DNA from: Ophiura sarsii
Taxonomy: Eukaryota > Echinodermata > Ophiuroidea > Amphilepidida > Ophiuridae
Assembly (NCBI GenBank): GCA_035610835.1
Contig: CM069459.1
Coordinates: 58,869,817 to 58,933,816, forward strand
Direction: 5' to 3'
DNA length: 64,000 nt
Shown: piece by piece, positions 9,687 through 20,788 of the stretch
Position numbering within the stretch: the stretch's first letter is position 1
Layout: every line of letters begins with the position of its first letter
Notes under the pieces: generated by a model
Seen by the model: the letters and a program-made list of their open reading frames with translations, nothing else
What the model was told of the DNA's origin: nothing
Databases searched by the model: none
Translations under genes and position numbers: made by a program

Positions 9687-9754
9687 GTATTTGAATTATG
9701 GCGGCATAGGAGTGGTAATTGGACACGAGATTACACATGGATTTGACGACCATG
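9687..9754 (+). CDS. M13 metallopeptidase, exon 8 (HEITH zinc motif)
   Basis: A 68-bp exon between ATCCAG and GTAAAA. With TG from exon 7 it reads [23 protein letters not shown] and leaves G. H-E-I-T-H is the HExxH motif: two zinc-ligand histidines and the catalytic glutamate (His583/Glu584/His587 in human neprilysin). G-F-D-D follows as expected. The active-site residues visible here are intact. The first His is residue 244 of the 297-residue fragment visible in the window. Confidence 0.97.
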
Positions 9755-10136
9755 GTAAAAACACAACTCGTTTAATATAGCTATAGGCCTACATTGGGAA
9801 CGTCGTTCTTTTATAATTGCTCCAACGTTGATCAGATAATGAAAATCTTGTATTTCAAATCTAGCACTTTTAACCATATTAATTTTGTTCAGTAAATTAT
9901 GGCTGTGTTAGATTATAACACTTTACAGATTAGCTGATAACTGTTTATTGCCATATGAACATTGCTGACAAAGTGCGTAGAAATGTTAAGTGCCCACTTG
10001 TCCTCTATTAGAAGCTGGCATGAGAATTGGGCTAGGTATAAACATAAATGTCGGTTTTTATTGTCCAGATTTCTTTTAATGTCATCCCGTTGTTGTCCTT
10101 TTCGTCCTATTTCACCTAAATATGCAGCAATGTGGC

Positions 10137-10530
10137 AATACCCACATGACTTTCCACCCGGGGTAGACAGTCCCGGGGTAGATCAACCCTAAGTCGACCA
10201 ACCCTGGGTGGACTAGGGTTAGGGTTAGGGATAGTTTTAGGTTTAGGGTTAGAAAACAGTCCCTGGGTGGACAGTCCCGGGCTGGACAGTCCCGGGGTTG
10301 TTTTAGAATGAACCATCCTTGTTCTTACATCCCCGACCGCCAACCACCTGAGTGTTTTAACATAATTTAGAATGAATATAGTTTCAAGGTTTTTTTTAAA
10401 CAGTATTTTGCGGTTTATTCCGTCAGGGCGCTATTGTAGTCCACCCAGGGTTGGTCGACTTAGAGTTGATCAACCCCGGGACTGTGTACCCCGGAACTGT
10501 CTACCCCGGGTGGAAAATCATGTGGGTATT
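10137..10530. mobile_element. Foldback element with internal telomere-like repeats
   Basis: AATACCCACATGA and TTTCCACCCGGGGTAGACAG at the left are mirrored by the right end (10435-10530, ending CATGTGGGTATT). The arms are about 80 bp, rich in CCCGGG/GGGTAGAC. Between them 10213-10252 contains TAGGGTTAGGGTTAGGG and related TTTAGGGTTAG copies. ORFs that cross this element on both strands are products of the inversion, not genes. Confidence 0.75.
10213..10252 (+). repeat. Interstitial TTAGGG-like tract
   Basis: Three consecutive TTAGGG-type units then degenerate copies (GTTTTAGGTTTAGGGTTAG). Too short to be a telomere; it sits inside the foldback element. Confidence 0.8.
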
Positions 10531-10933
10531 TCCAACGCTTCGTATAAATATCTCGGCAATGGACAACGACACGATTGTGTTTTCTCCGTAGTTGTGATCA
10601 AGTAGTATCAAGTAATCCACGCATACGCTCTGGTCTAATCATTTATTAAAACAAAATCAATTTCTTGTTTCTCCCTTATTTTGTTATTAATAAATGTTAC
10701 TACTTAATATACTTATACGAACATTTGTAAGAAATACGCGGTAAATTTTGAGCATCACTAACAACTCAACGGAAATCTAATAGCGCAATTACAATGCACT
10801 GCGAACCATACGAAATGTGACTCATGTAAATCAGTTTGCTGATTTCTTTTAAACAGCAACTATATGCTAATGCACTTGAGTTAATAAGATGTTCGTTGCA
10901 AATAAAATATGTCATTGTTGTTGACCTCTACAG

Positions 10934-11064
10934 GTAGACAATATGATAAAGATGGTAACCTCGTACAGTGGTGGAGCGATGATTCTATCGAAGCATTTAA
11001 GGATCGGGCGCAATGCATTGTGGACCAATATGGGCAATATCTTATGCCCGAGAATAACAAAACG
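10934..11064 (+). CDS. M13 metallopeptidase, exon 9 (G-R-Q-Y-D-K-D-G)
   Basis: A 131-bp exon between CTCTACAG and GTAAGA. Completes a Gly codon and encodes R-Q-Y-D-K-D-G-N-L-V-Q-W-W, then F-K-D-R-A-Q-C-I-V-D-Q-Y and ends M-P-E-N-N-K-T. This matches the family pattern G-R-x-Y-D-x-x-G-N-L-x-x-W-W followed by the conserved Cys in a x-C-x-V-x-Q-Y helix. It ends in phase 0. The next segment in the family is L-N-G-x-x-T-L-G-E-N-I-A-D-N-G-G, which supplies the third zinc ligand; no exon for it is seen after this donor. Confidence 0.95.
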
Positions 11065-11230
11065 GTAAGAGGTTATTAAACCATACACAAACGCCCAAGA
11101 CAAAGTTTGATTTTAATTTTCAATCGCCAATTTTTCGAATACTTTCAGAAATTATGGTCATTTGTTACATATCGATTGAAAGCTGAACTTTTTTCCGTCC
11201 AACGATACCATTTTTGTAGCATACACTTGT

Positions 11231-11365
11231 TTCAGTGCTCAGCCAAAAGTGTGCCACTTCACCACTATTCTGCGTCGTCTTGGTCGTCTGTTAAATAAAT
11301 TATGTTGCATGATTTGGGCACATTGAGAGCCCCCTCTATTCTCAAGCAAGTGGCTGAGCACTGAA
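11231..11365. mobile_element. Short element with perfect 15-bp inverted ends beside the array
   Basis: TTCAGTGCTCAGCCA (11231-11245) and its exact reverse complement TGGCTGAGCACTGAA (11351-11365) bound a 135-bp segment that ends one base before the TA at the left edge of the satellite array (CTGAA-C-TA). No ORF. Confidence 0.65.
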
Positions 11366-11368
11366 CTA

Positions 11369-11643
11369 CAATCTCGGCCAATATTGTTGGAACACTTTTA
11401 TACGTGTGTTTAAAAACTCCCCCTCTCCCCCTGGATCAATGTTGAAACATGATTTTTGGGTTACGGGATACTGGGAAGGGCCAACATTGCCCAGTGGGGA
11501 GGGGGGAGTTATTATAGTTTAGGAAAGGCTTTAAGCCTTCCGTCAAAGACAGCAATGTTTTGATAGTGCACGTTTTGCGCAAACGGGAACGCACGAAAGG
11601 GTCATTATTACATGGATGTTCCAACTAATTATGGCCGCGATTG
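11369..11643. mobile_element. X element, first copy: Tc1/mariner-like MITE
   Basis: Left end CAATCTCGGCCA (11369) and right end TGGCCGCGATTG (to 11643) are inverted. The inversion extends about 26 bp, to TTGGAACA on the left and TGTTCCAA on the right, with one indel. The left end is preceded by TA (11367-11368). The last X of the array is followed by TA (62617-62618). TA-CA...TG-TA ends fit a Tc1/mariner-type MITE. The 62-codon minus ORF in X has no coding features. Other copies start at 15264, 19178, 23087, 26994, 30888, 32976, 38674, 42546, 44645, 46712, 50619, 54531, 60259 and 62361. Confidence 0.8.
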
Positions 11644-12090
11644 TCTGAATCATCTGTTAAAAAAATCATCTGTTTTAAGGGTTTTGGGCATAACTTTTGA
11701 TTCAATAAAGCTTTCTTTACCAGATTTGAAGGATAGATAGGTTATGTTATTGGTCACGTGGCCAACTACTTAAAAAGGTCATGCCTCAACTTACTGTTAG
11801 GGATAGGTCACTTTTAATTACAGAGGTATATTTGGCATACTAAATGCCCAATAAATTATGGATGTTGCCAGTAATTCAAATTTAAATGGTTTCTCGATCA
11901 CATATACCAACAGCTAAACATGCTGGAACACATTCTCGTCGCTTACGCGACTCCTGCGTCATTCAAAATGGATTACATACCAAGGAAGGGGAAGGGGCGC
12001 TATCGCCAACAAGTTAAATTAATTGTTATATGGTATTTTTAAAAGTCTACGGGGGAATTGGACATTATTATAAAAAAATATTCAAAACAT

Positions 12091-12184
12091 AGTCCGGTGC
12101 CAGGCTCGAACTTACAACATTTGGTTTGAAAGCATGAAAGCAACGCAACAACAGCGCTCTTAACCACTTCACCACGGATGAGAC
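12091..12184 (-). ncRNA. tRNA-like sequence with Pol III A and B boxes (in each body)
   Basis: Read on the minus strand from 12184. An A box TGGTGAAGTGG (positions 11-21) fits TRGYNNARNNG and a B box GTTCGAGCC (positions 74-82) fits GWTCRANNC. A possible anticodon arm AGCGC-TGTTGTT-GCGTT pairs, but the base at position 33 is G and the acceptor and T stems pair poorly, so it is not a normal tRNA. TTTT follows about 6 bases after the core and a T7 run soon after, usable as a Pol III terminator. This is a tRNA-derived (Leu/Ser-like) SINE head or pseudo-tRNA. The same 94-bp core recurs in all 26 bodies, starting at 12091, 13918, 15986, 17815, 19900, 21724, 23809, 25632, 27716, 29542, 31600, 33698, 35525, 37330, 39396, 41202, 43268, 45367, 47435, 49261, 51342, 53173, 55253, 57086, 58916 and 60981. 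Transcription is inferred. Confidence 0.7.
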
Positions 12185-12622
12185 CATACCACGGAACAGC
12201 GTTTTAAAAGATATCATGACAATTATAGACATAATCGATAGGGTCAGTCGTTATTGTTAATGCACTGTATATAGTTCAATTTGACAACGTATTTGGATAG
12301 GCCATAACAGTAATCCATGGGATATTTTCAATCAGGAGTCCAAAATATTACGGGAATGTCGAGTTTCAACAGTATGCCATCATTTTCAGATAAAAGTCTT
12401 TGACCTACTTTTCTTTTTACTTATCGTGGCATACTGTCGCGTCAATTGATTTTGCGTGTCGTGTGTTGGCATACTGTGAAAATAGCCTCGACATGCACAC
12501 AAAGTTCCAGAATTACATTGTAACCTGTTATATCTATATATGATTTGTTGACACGAGATTGCGTATCATTTCACTGCGAGCGACGCTTAATATGTATCTA
12601 TATGTAAAGGTTGGGATGGGGC

Positions 12623-12644
12623 GGGGGGGGGGGGGGGGGGGGGG
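12623..12644 (+). repeat. Poly-G tract (in each body, 9-22 G)
   Basis: Follows GGTTGGGATGGGGC, so the whole stretch is G-quadruplex prone. Length differs between copies: 22 here, 9 at 32142, 10 at 57618, 21 near 49793. The 71-75 codon minus ORFs seen in some copies read through this tract as a proline run and are open only when the G count suits the frame, which argues against coding. Confidence 0.95.
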
Positions 12645-12858
12645 TGTATTTATTTGTCTACCGACTATGATTTTCACATGCTTGATATCAACTTCTATGT
12701 TGGGGAGGGGACTAAGAGCGTTGGTGTATAAGTTATAGAACATGTTATGATTAGTCTGCAATTTTAAACATTTTGTGAAAATTTGGAATGTCGTCTACAG
12801 ACGACTGCCGCGTGGAAAGTGTTAAATAGAGCTACATGAATATGTACAATTAGGTTTA

Positions 12859-12870
12859 TTTGTTATTTGT

Positions 12871-12925
<55 letters not shown>

Positions 12926-12934
12926 TTAGTATAT

Positions 12935-12980
<46 letters not shown>
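12859..12980 (+). repeat. (TTTA)n microsatellite (in each body)
   Basis: Two TTTA blocks separated by TTAGTATA in most bodies. Type B bodies have a TTCATTTA interruption in the second block. Bodies ending at 50618 and 54530 have lost the TTAGTATA break. Lengths vary between copies. Confidence 0.95.
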
Positions 12981-12982
<2 letters not shown>

Positions 12983-13466
12983 AACAATAAATAAGTCGAT
13001 TGTTAAAATTGCGTGAAGTTTGTTGAAAAAATAGAACAAATTCATATAGATAATCACAACTTTCCAATTTGACATTAGACCTAAATAAACTATCTAATTC
13101 CAATTCAAATGTGACCGTTTCTCCAAATAAATTAAACACAAATGTTTAAATTAATAGTATGAACAGTGGGCATAATACTATTATCACATTCTGCTAATTT
13201 TACAGCGATCTGTTAAATAGTTCTGGACATAAAGTTAATCCATGGGACCATTTTATGAACAAAAATACACCAGAAATAGACCTTATATCTAATTAAAAGT
13301 GACCGTTCCCTAAAACCGTTAATGAAAAGATCAAATTTTGTCATTCACTTTTATCTATGGTATGTAGGCAAAAATGATCTCCAAGTATCAATAAAATCGA
13401 ATTAGCCGTTACGAAAATACAAAGATTTAAACTAATCGAAAACTTTACATTTGTCACTCGAGGAGA

Positions 13467-13470
13467 CATG
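13467..13470. other. CATG junction between bodies (excision-footprint-like)
   Basis: Where X is absent, one body joins the next as GAGGAGA-CATG-TCTGAATC. Where X is present the same flanks read GAGGAGA-CAATC...GATTG-TCTGAATC, so CATG equals the outer two bases of each X end. The same four bases are found at 17364, 21273, 25181, 29091, 35074, 36879, 40751, 48810, 52722, 56635 and 58465. Confidence 0.85.
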
Positions 13471-14688
13471 TCTGAATCATCTGTTAAAAAAATCATCTGT
13501 TTTAAGGGTATTGGGCATAACTTTTGATTCAATAAAGCTTTCTTTACCAGATTTGAAGGATAGATAGGTTATGTTATTGGTCACGTGGCCAACTACTTAA
13601 AAAGGTCATGCCTCAACTTACTGTTAGGGATAGGTCACTTTTAATTACAGAGGTATATTTGGCATACTAAATGCCCAATAAATTATGGATGTTGCCAGTA
13701 ATTTAAATTTAAATGGTTTCTCGATCACATATACCAACAGCTAAACATGCTGGAACACATTCTCGTCGCTTACGCGACTCCTGCGTCATTCAAAATGGAT
13801 TACATAACAAGGAAGGGGAAGGGGCGCTATCGCCAACAAGTTAAATTAATTGTTATATGGTATTTTTAAAAGTCTACGGGGGAATTGGACATTATTATAA
13901 AAAAATATTCAAAACATAGTCCGGTGCCAGGCTCGAACTTACAACATTTGGTTTGAAAGCATGAAAGCAACGCAACAACAGCGCTCTTAACCACTTCACC
14001 ACGGATGAGACCATACCACGGAACAGCGTTTTAAAAGATATCATGACAATTATAGACATAATCGATAGGGTCAGTCGTTATTGTTAATGCACTGTATATA
14101 GTTCAATTTGACAACGTATTTGGATAGGCCATAACAGTAATCCATGGGATATTTTCAATCAGGAGTCCAAAATATTACGGGAATGTCGAGTTTCAACAGT
14201 ATGCCATCATTTTCAGATAAAAGTCTTTGACCTACTTTTCTTTTTACTTATCGTGGCATACTGTCGCGTCAATTGATTTTGCGTGTCGTGTGTTGGCATA
14301 CTGTGAAAATAGCCTCGACATGCACACAAAGTTCCAGAATTACATTGTAACCTGTTATATCTATATATGATTTGTTGACACGAGATTGCGTATCATTTCA
14401 CTGCGAGCGACGCTTAATATGTATCTATATGTAAAGGTTGGGATGGGGCGGGGGGGGGGGGGTGTATTTATTAGTCTACCGACTATGATTTTCACATGCT
14501 TGATATCAACTTCTATGTTGGGGAGGGGACTAAGAGCGTTGGTGTATAAGTTATAGAACATGTTATGATTAGTCTGCAATTTTAAACATTTTGTGAAAAT
14601 TTGGAATGTCGTCTACAGACGACTGCCGCGTGGAAAGTGTTAAATAGAGCTACATGAATATGTACAATTAGGTTTATTTGTTATTTGT

Positions 14689-14727
<39 letters not shown>

Positions 14728-15263
14728 TTAGTATATTTATTTATTTATTTATTCATTTATTTATTTATTTATTTATTTAAAACAATAAATAAGTCGATTG
14801 TTAAAATTGCGTGAAGTTTGTTGAAAAAATAGAACAAATTCATATAGATAATCACAACTTTCCAATTTGACATTAGACCTAAATAAACTATCTAATTCCA
14901 ATTCAAATGTGACCGTTTCTCCAAATAAATTAAACACAAATGTTTAAATTAATAGTATGAACAGTGGGCATAATACTATTATCACATTCTGCTAATTTTA
15001 CAGCGATCTGTTAAATAGTTCTGGACATAAAGTTAATCCATGGGACCATTTTATGAACAAAAATACACCAGAAATAGACCTTATATCTAATTAAAAGTGA
15101 CCGTTCCCTAAAACCGTTAATGAAAAGATCAAATGTTGTCATTCACTTTTATCTATGGTATGTAGGCAAAATGATCTCCAAGTATCAATAAAATCGAATT
15201 AGCCGTTACGAAAATACAAAGATTTAAACTAATCGAAAACTTTACATTTGTCACTCGAGGAGA

Positions 15264-16755
15264 CAATCTCGGCCAATATTGTTGGAACACTTTTATACGT
15301 GTGTTTAAAAACTCCCCCTCTCCCCCTGGATCAATGTTGAAACATGATTTTTGGGTTACGGGATACTGGGAAGGGCCAACATTGCCCAGTGGGGAGGGGG
15401 GAGTTATTATAGTTTAGGAAAGGCTTTAAGCCTTCCGTCAAAGACAGCAATGTTTTGATAGTGCACGTTTTGCGCAAACGGGAACGCACGAAAGGGTCAT
15501 TATTACATGGATGTTCCAACTAATTATGGCCGCGATTGTCTGAATCATCTGTTAAAAAAATCATCTGTTTTAAGGGTTTTGGGCATAACTTTTGATTCAA
15601 TAAAGCTTTCTTTACCAGATTTGAAGGATAGATAGGTTATGTTATTGGTCACGTGGCCAACTACTTAAAAAGGTCATGCCTCAACTTACTGTTAGGGATA
15701 GGTCACTTTTAATTACAGAGGTATATTTGGCATACTAAATGCCCAATAAATTATGGATGTTGCCAGTAATTTAAATTTAAATGGTTTCTCGATCACATAT
15801 ACCAACAGCTAAACATGCTGGAACACATTCTCGTCGCTTACGCGACTCCTGCGTCATTCAAAATGGATTACATACCAAGGAAGGGGAAGGGGCGCTATCG
15901 CCAACAAGTTAAATTAATTGTTATATGGTATTTTTAAAAGTCTACGGGGGAATTGGACATTATTATAAACAAATATTCAAAACATAGTCCGGTGCCAGGC
16001 TCGAACTTACAACATTTGGTTTGAAAGCATGAAAGCAACGCAACAACAGCGCTCTTAACCACTTCACCACGGATGAGACCATACCACGGAACAGCGTTTT
16101 AAAAGATATCATGACAATTATAGACATAATCGATAGGGTCAGTCGTTATTGTTAATGCACTGTATATAGTTCAATTTGACAACGTATTTGGATAGGCCAT
16201 AACAGTAATCCATGGGATATTTTCAATCAGGAGTCCAAAATATTACGGGAATGTCGAGTTTCAACAGTATGCCATCATTTTCAGATAAAAGTCTTTGACC
16301 TACTTTTCTTTTTACTTATCGTGGCATACTGTCGCGTCAATTGATTTTGCGTGTCGTGTGTTGGCATACTGTGAAAATAGCCTCGACATGCACACAAAGT
16401 TCCAGAATTACATTGTAACCTGTTATATCTATATATGATTTGTTGACACGAGATTGCGTATCATTTCACTGCGAGCGACGCTTAATATGTATCTATATGT
16501 AAAGGTTGGGATGGGGCGGGGGGGGGGGGTGTATTTATTTGTCTACCGACTATGATTTTCACATGCTTGATATCAACTTCTATGTTGGGGAGGGGACTAA
16601 GAGCGTTGGTGTATAAGTTATAGAACATGTTATGATTAGTCTGCAATTTTAAACATTTTGTGAAAATTTGGAATGTCGTCTACAGACGACTGCCGCGTGG
16701 AAAGTGTTAAATAGAGCTACATGAATATGTACAATTAGGTTTATTTGTTATTTGT

Positions 16756-16814
<59 letters not shown>

Positions 16815-16823
16815 TTAGTATAT

Positions 16824-16879
<56 letters not shown>

Positions 16880-18585
16880 AACAATAAATAAGTCGATTGT
16901 TAAAATTGCGTGAAGTTTGTTGAAAAAATAGAACAAATTCATATAGATAATCACAACTTTCCAATTTGACATTAGACCTAAATAAACTATCTAATTCCAA
17001 TTCAAATGTGACCGTTTCTCCAAATAAATTAAACACAAATGTTTAAATTAATAGTATGAACAGTGGGCATAATACTATTATCACATTCTGCTAATTTTAC
17101 AGCGATCTGTTAAATAGTTCTGGACATAAAGTTAATCCATGGGACCATTTTATGAACAAAAATACACCAGAAATAGACCTTATATCTAATTAAAAGTGAC
17201 CGTTCCCTAAAACCGTTAATGAAAAGATCAAATTTTGTCATTCACTTTTATCTATGGTATGTAGGCAAAAATGATCTCCAAGTATCAATAAAATCGAATT
17301 AGCCGTTACGAAAATACAAAGATTTAAACTAATCGAAAACTTTACATTTGTCACTCGAGGAGACATGTCTGAATCATCTGTTAAAAAAATCATCTGTTTT
17401 AAGGGTTTTGGGCATAACTTTTGATTCAATAAAGCTTTCTTTACCAGATTTGAAGGATAGATAGGTTATGTTATTGGTCACGTGGCCAACTACTTAAAAA
17501 GGTCATGCCTCAACTTACTGTTAGGGATAGGTCACTTTTAATTACAGAGGTATATTTGGCATACTAAATGCCCAATAAATTATGGATGTTGCCAGTAATT
17601 TAAATTTAAATGGTTTCTCGATCACATATACCAACAGCTAAACATGCTGGAACACATTCTCGTCGCTTACGCGACTCCTGCGTCATTCAAAATGGATTAC
17701 ATAACAAGGAAGGGGAAGGGGCGCTATCGCCAACAAGTTAAATTAATTGTTATATGGTATTTTTAAAAGTCTACGGGGGAATTGGACATTATTATAAAAA
17801 AATATTCAAAACATAGTCCGGTGCCAGGCTCGAACTTACAACATTTGGTTTGAAAGCATGAAAGCAACGCAACAACAGCGCTCTTAACCACTTCACCACG
17901 GATGAGACCATACCACGGAACAGCGTTTTAAAAGATATCATGACAATTATAGACATAATCGATAGGGTCAGTCGTTATTGTTAATGCACTGTATATAGTT
18001 CAATTTGACAACGTATTTGGATAGGCCATAACAGTAATCCATGGGATATTTTCAATCAGGAGTCCAAAATATTACGGGAATGTCGAGTTTCAACAGTATG
18101 CCATCATTTTCAGATAAAAGTCTTTGACCTACTTTTCTTTTTACTTATCGTGGCATACTGTCGCGTCAATTGATTTTGCGTGTCGTGTGTTGGCATACTG
18201 TGAAAATAGCCTCGACATGCACACAAAGTTCCAGAATTACATTGTAACCTGTTATATCTATATATGATTTGTTGACACGAGATTGCGTATCATTTCACTG
18301 CGAGCGACGCTTAATATGTATCTATATGTAAAGGTTGGGATGGGGCGGGGGGGGGGGGGTGTATTTATTAGTCTACCGACTATGATTTTCACATGCTTGA
18401 TATCAACTTCTATGTTGGGGAGGGGACTAAGAGCGTTGGTGTATAAGTTATAGAACATGTTATGATTAGTCTGCAATTTTAAACATTTTGTGAAAATTTG
18501 GAATGTCGTCTACAGACGACTGCCGCGTGGAAAGTGTTAAATAGAGCTACATGAATATGTACAATTAGGTTTATTTGTTATTTGT

Positions 18586-18640
<55 letters not shown>

Positions 18641-19177
18641 TTAGTATATTTATTTATTTATTTATTCATTTATTTATTTATTTATTTATTTAAAACAATA
18701 AATAAGTCGATTGTTAAAATTGCGTGAAGTTTGTTGAAAAAATAGAACAAATTCATATAGATAATCACAACTTTCCAATTTGACATTAGACCTAAATAAA
18801 CTATCTAATTCCAATTCAAATGTGACCGTTTCTCCAAATAAATTAAACACAAATGTTTAAATTAATAGTATGAACAGTGGGCATAATACTATTATCACAT
18901 TCTGCTAATTTTACAGCGATCTGTTAAATAGTTCTGGACATAAAGTTAATCCATGGGACCATTTTATGAACAAAAATAACACCAGAAATAGACCTTATAT
19001 CTAATTAAAAGTGACCGTTCCCTAAAACCGTTAATGAAAAGATCAAATGTTGTCATTCACTTTTATCTATGGTATGTAGGCAAAATGATCTCCAAGTATC
19101 AATAAAATCGAATTAGCCGTTACGAAAATACAAAGATTTAAACTAATCGAAAACTTTACATTTGTCACTCGAGGAGA
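15264..19177. repeat. Array block 2: X, body A, CATG, body B
   Basis: X 15264-15538, body A 15539-17363, CATG 17364-17367, body B 17368-19177. tRNA-like cores at 15986 and 17815. Body A has TATAAACAAAT where others have an A run (about 15966). Body B has an extra base in AAAATAACACC, a change also seen in blocks 3 and 4. Confidence 0.92.
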
Positions 19178-20672
19178 CAATCTCGGCCAATATTGTTGGA
19201 ACACTTTTATACGTGTGTTTAAAAACTCCCCCTCTCCCCCTGGATCAATGTTGAAACATGATTTTTGGGTTACGGGATACTGGGAAGGGCCAACATTGCC
19301 CAGTGGGGAGGGGGGAGTTATTATAGTTTAGGAAAGGCTTTAAGCCTTCCGTCAAAGACAGCAATGTTTTGATAGTGCACGTTTTGCGCAAACGGGAACG
19401 CACGAAAGGGTCATTATTACATGGATGTTCCAACTAATTATGGCCGCGATTGTCTGAATCATCTGTTAAAAAAATCATCTGTTTTAAGGGTTTTGGGCAT
19501 AACTTTTGATTCAATAAAGCTTTCTTTACCAGATTTGAAGGATAGATAGGTTATGTTATTGGTCACGTGGCCAACTACTTAAAAAGGTCATGCCTCAACT
19601 TACTGTTAGGGATAGGTCACTTTTAATTACAGAGGTATATTTGGCATACTAAATGCCCAATAAATTATGGATGTTGCCAGTAATTTAAATTTAAATGGTT
19701 TCTCGATCACATATACCAACAGCTAAACATGCTGGAACACATTCTCGTCGCTTACGCGACTCCTGCGTCATTCAAAATGGATTACATACCAAGGAAGGGG
19801 AAGGGGCGCTATCGCCAACAAGTTAAATTAATTGTTATATGGTATTTTTAAAAGTCTACGGGGGAATTGGACATTATTATAAAAAAATATTCAAAACATA
19901 GTCCGGTGCCAGGCTCGAACTTACAACATTTGGTTTGAAAGCATGAAAGCAACGCAACAACAGCGCTCTTAACCACTTCACCACGGATGAGACCATACCA
20001 CGGAACAGCGTTTTAAAAGATATCATGACAATTATAGACATAATCGATAGGGTCAGTCGTTATTGTTAATGCACTGTATATAGTTCAATTTGACAACGTA
20101 TTTGGATAGGCCATAACAGTAATCCATGGGATATTTTCAATCAGGAGTCCAAAATATTACGGGAATGTCGAGTTTCAACAGTATGCCATCATTTTCAGAT
20201 AAAAGTCTTTGACCTACTTTTCTTTTTACTTATCGTGGCATACTGTCGCGTCAATTGATTTTGCGTGTCGTGTGTTGGCATACTGTGAAAATAGCCTCGA
20301 CATGCACACAAAGTTCCAGAATTACATTGTAACCTGTTATATCTATATATGATTTGTTGACACGAGATTGCGTATCATTTCACTGCGAGCGACGCTTAAT
20401 ATGTATCTATATGTAAAGGTTGGGATGGGGCGGGGGGGGGGGGGGGTGTATTTATTTGTCTACCGACTATGATTTTCACATGCTTGATATCAACTTCTAT
20501 GTTGGGGAGGGGACTAAGAGCGTTGGTGTATAAGTTATAGAACATGTTATGATTAGTCTGCAATTTTAAACATTTTGTGAAAATTTGGAATGTCGTCTAC
20601 AGACGACTGCCGCGTGGAAAGTGTTAAATAGAGCTACATGAATATGTACAATTAGGTTTATTTGTTATTTGT

Positions 20673-20731
<59 letters not shown>

Positions 20732-20740
20732 TTAGTATAT

Positions 20741-20788
<48 letters not shown>

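Larger units (their letters stand above)
11369..15263. repeat. Array block 1: X, body A, CATG, body B
   Basis: X 11369-11643, body A 11644-13466, CATG 13467-13470, body B 13471-15263. tRNA-like cores (minus) at 12091-12184 and 13918-14011. Body A has the longest poly-G tract of the array (22 G) and private changes (TAATTCAAATTT at about 11872). Confidence 0.92.

Noticed and set aside
11436..11624. 62-codon minus ORF recurring in X copies
   Set aside because: It is repeated because X is repeated. It spans a non-coding MITE, has no recognisable motif, and changes shape in the deleted last copy.
12091..12184. Functional tRNA gene cluster
   Set aside because: A and B boxes are good, but acceptor and T stems are poorly paired and position 33 is not T, so I call it tRNA-like only.
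12534..12761. 71-75 codon minus ORFs with a proline run in many bodies
   Set aside because: The proline run is the poly-G tract. The ORF is open only in copies whose G count fits the frame, so there is no coding constraint.
11644..13466. Body as an LTR retrotransposon (starts TGTCT, ends AGACA across the junction)
   Set aside because: The TG...CA look comes from the CATG left at the X site. No reverse transcriptase, primer-binding site or long ORF is present.
13341..13532. 63-codon minus ORF at body junctions
   Set aside because: It appears only where CATG joins an A-ending body to the next body, and is absent from other junctions. A by-product of the repeat.
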